Assembly (NCBI GenBank): GCA_003504855.1
Contig: DNZD01000041.1
Coordinates: 1 to 6,706 of the forward strand
Reading direction: 5' to 3'
Length of the DNA: 6,706 nt
Origin: Cytophagales bacterium
GTDB lineage: Bacteria; Bacteroidota; Bacteroidia; Cytophagales; Cyclobacteriaceae
Shown here: positions 6,104 to 6,706 of the stretch, one piece after another
Numbering within the stretch: position 1 is the first letter of the stretch
Layout of the letters: every line of letters begins with the position of its first letter
Notes under the pieces: generated by a model
Told to the model about the DNA's origin: nothing
Seen by the model: the letters and a program-made list of their open reading frames with translations, nothing else
Databases searched by the model: none
Made by a program: the position numbers and the translations under genes

Positions 6104-6706
6104 ATGAAAATTATGGTAGATACGCTTAAGATTGACGTCAAGAAGACATCCGCTTCCCGACTGGCAAGTGTTGACTTTAATAATATTCCATTTGGAAAAA
6201 TTTTTGCTGATCACATGTACCTGGCGGACTACCGCAATGGTGATTGGAGAAATTTCAGGGTGATACCGTACGGTTATATTCCCATGAGTCCGGCGACACC
6301 GGCTATTCACTACGGTCAATCCATCTTTGAAGGATTGAAAGCGTTTCGCGGAGACAAAGGCGATGCATTGGTATTTCGCCCATTGGAAAACTGGAAGCGG
6401 ATGAATGTATCGGCTGAGCGCATGTGCATGCCTTACCTGCCTGAAGAGGTGTTTATGGAAGGCCTGAACACTTTACTTGAAATTGATCGGGCATGGATAC
6501 CCACCGCGGAAGGAAGTTCTTTTTACATCCGGCCGTTCATGTTTTCAGCGGATGAATATATCGGCATCCGGCCCTCCATGGATTTTACGTTTATGATTAT
6601 CAACTCACCGGTAGGTCCATATTATTCCACACCGGTGAAAGTGAAGATAGAAACCCACTACACCCGGGCTGTCGAAGGCGGTACCGGGTTTGCGAAAGCG
6701 GGTGGA
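6104..6706 (+). CDS. ilvE: branched-chain amino acid aminotransferase, 3'-truncated by window edge
   Basis: The first 201 residues of a PLP-dependent fold-type IV aminotransferase that interconverts leucine, isoleucine and valine with their 2-keto acids, using 2-oxoglutarate/glutamate, in the cytoplasm. Visible marks: FGKIFADHMYLADY (30-43), a segment typical of the larger, eukaryote-like BCAT branch; PATPAIHYGQSIFEGLKAF (63-81), the most conserved block; YIRPFMF (141-147) with R143 near the cofactor site; and GGTGFAKAGG (192-201), in which K198 (codon 6695-6697) aligns with the PLP-binding lysine of E. coli IlvE. The family is about 350-360 residues, so about 150 are missing to the right. 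The ATG at 6104 is preferred; the in-frame ATG at 6113 is possible. The gene probably forms its own unit, because a likely terminator precedes it, but no convincing promoter is seen in 6046-6103. Confidence 0.95.
   Translation, partial: MKIMVDTLKIDVKKTSASRLASVDFNNIPFGKIFADHMYLADYRNGDWRNFRVIPYGYIPMSPATPAIHYGQSIFEGLKAFRGDKGDALVFRPLENWKRMNVSAERMCMPYLPEEVFMEGLNTLLEIDRAWIPTAEGSSFYIRPFMFSADEYIGIRPSMDFTFMIINSPVGPYYSTPVKVKIETHYTRAVEGGTGFAKAGG

Noticed and set aside
6196..6205. AAAAATTTTT palindrome in the aminotransferase gene
   Set aside because: It lies in well-conserved codons (Gly-Lys-Ile-Phe) and needs no further explanation.

Overview
The window looks like a chromosomal segment from a member of the Bacteroidota, most likely the Cytophagales. 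The reasons are the gene content (long MacB/FtsX-type permeases with duplicated domains, a short PadR regulator next to a permease with an N-terminal prefix, a Bacteroidota-type ExbD, a eukaryote-like branched-chain aminotransferase), the lack of clear Shine-Dalgarno sequences before every start, and a possible Bacteroidota-type -33/-7 promoter. The genus cannot be read from the sequence. All convincing genes lie on the + strand and no gene is visibly broken.

Layout: (1) 2-1645 is the 3' part of an ABC transporter permease whose start lies left of the window. (2) An 86-base gap holds a candidate promoter and a small palindrome. (3) 1732-2064 is a PadR-family winged-helix regulator. (4) 2064-4703 is a second, complete permease of 879 residues with a cytoplasmic prefix; its start codon overlaps the regulator's stop codon (TGATG), so the two are very probably one translationally coupled unit. 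(5) 4750-5301 is an ExbD/TolR-family protein with no ExbB partner in view, and a perfect 10-bp hairpin lies in its first codons. (6) 5332-6006 is an SGNH/GDSL-type esterase with a membrane anchor or signal peptide. (7) The 97-base gap after it holds a likely intrinsic terminator, a 14-base dyad and a stem ending just before the next start. (8) 6104-6706 is the N-terminal part of a class IV branched-chain aminotransferase, cut by the window edge three codons after its PLP lysine codon.

How they work together: the PadR protein most likely controls its own promoter and so the coupled permease, a layout known for PadR/permease pairs. Neither permease has an ATPase gene in the window, so each would need an ATPase encoded elsewhere or be an orphan permease. 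ExbD and the SGNH esterase follow at short distances (46 and 30 bases) and could be read through from the permease unit. The terminator after the esterase suggests that this run of genes ends there and that the aminotransferase is a separate housekeeping unit. I see no CRISPR array, tRNA, rRNA or insertion sequence.
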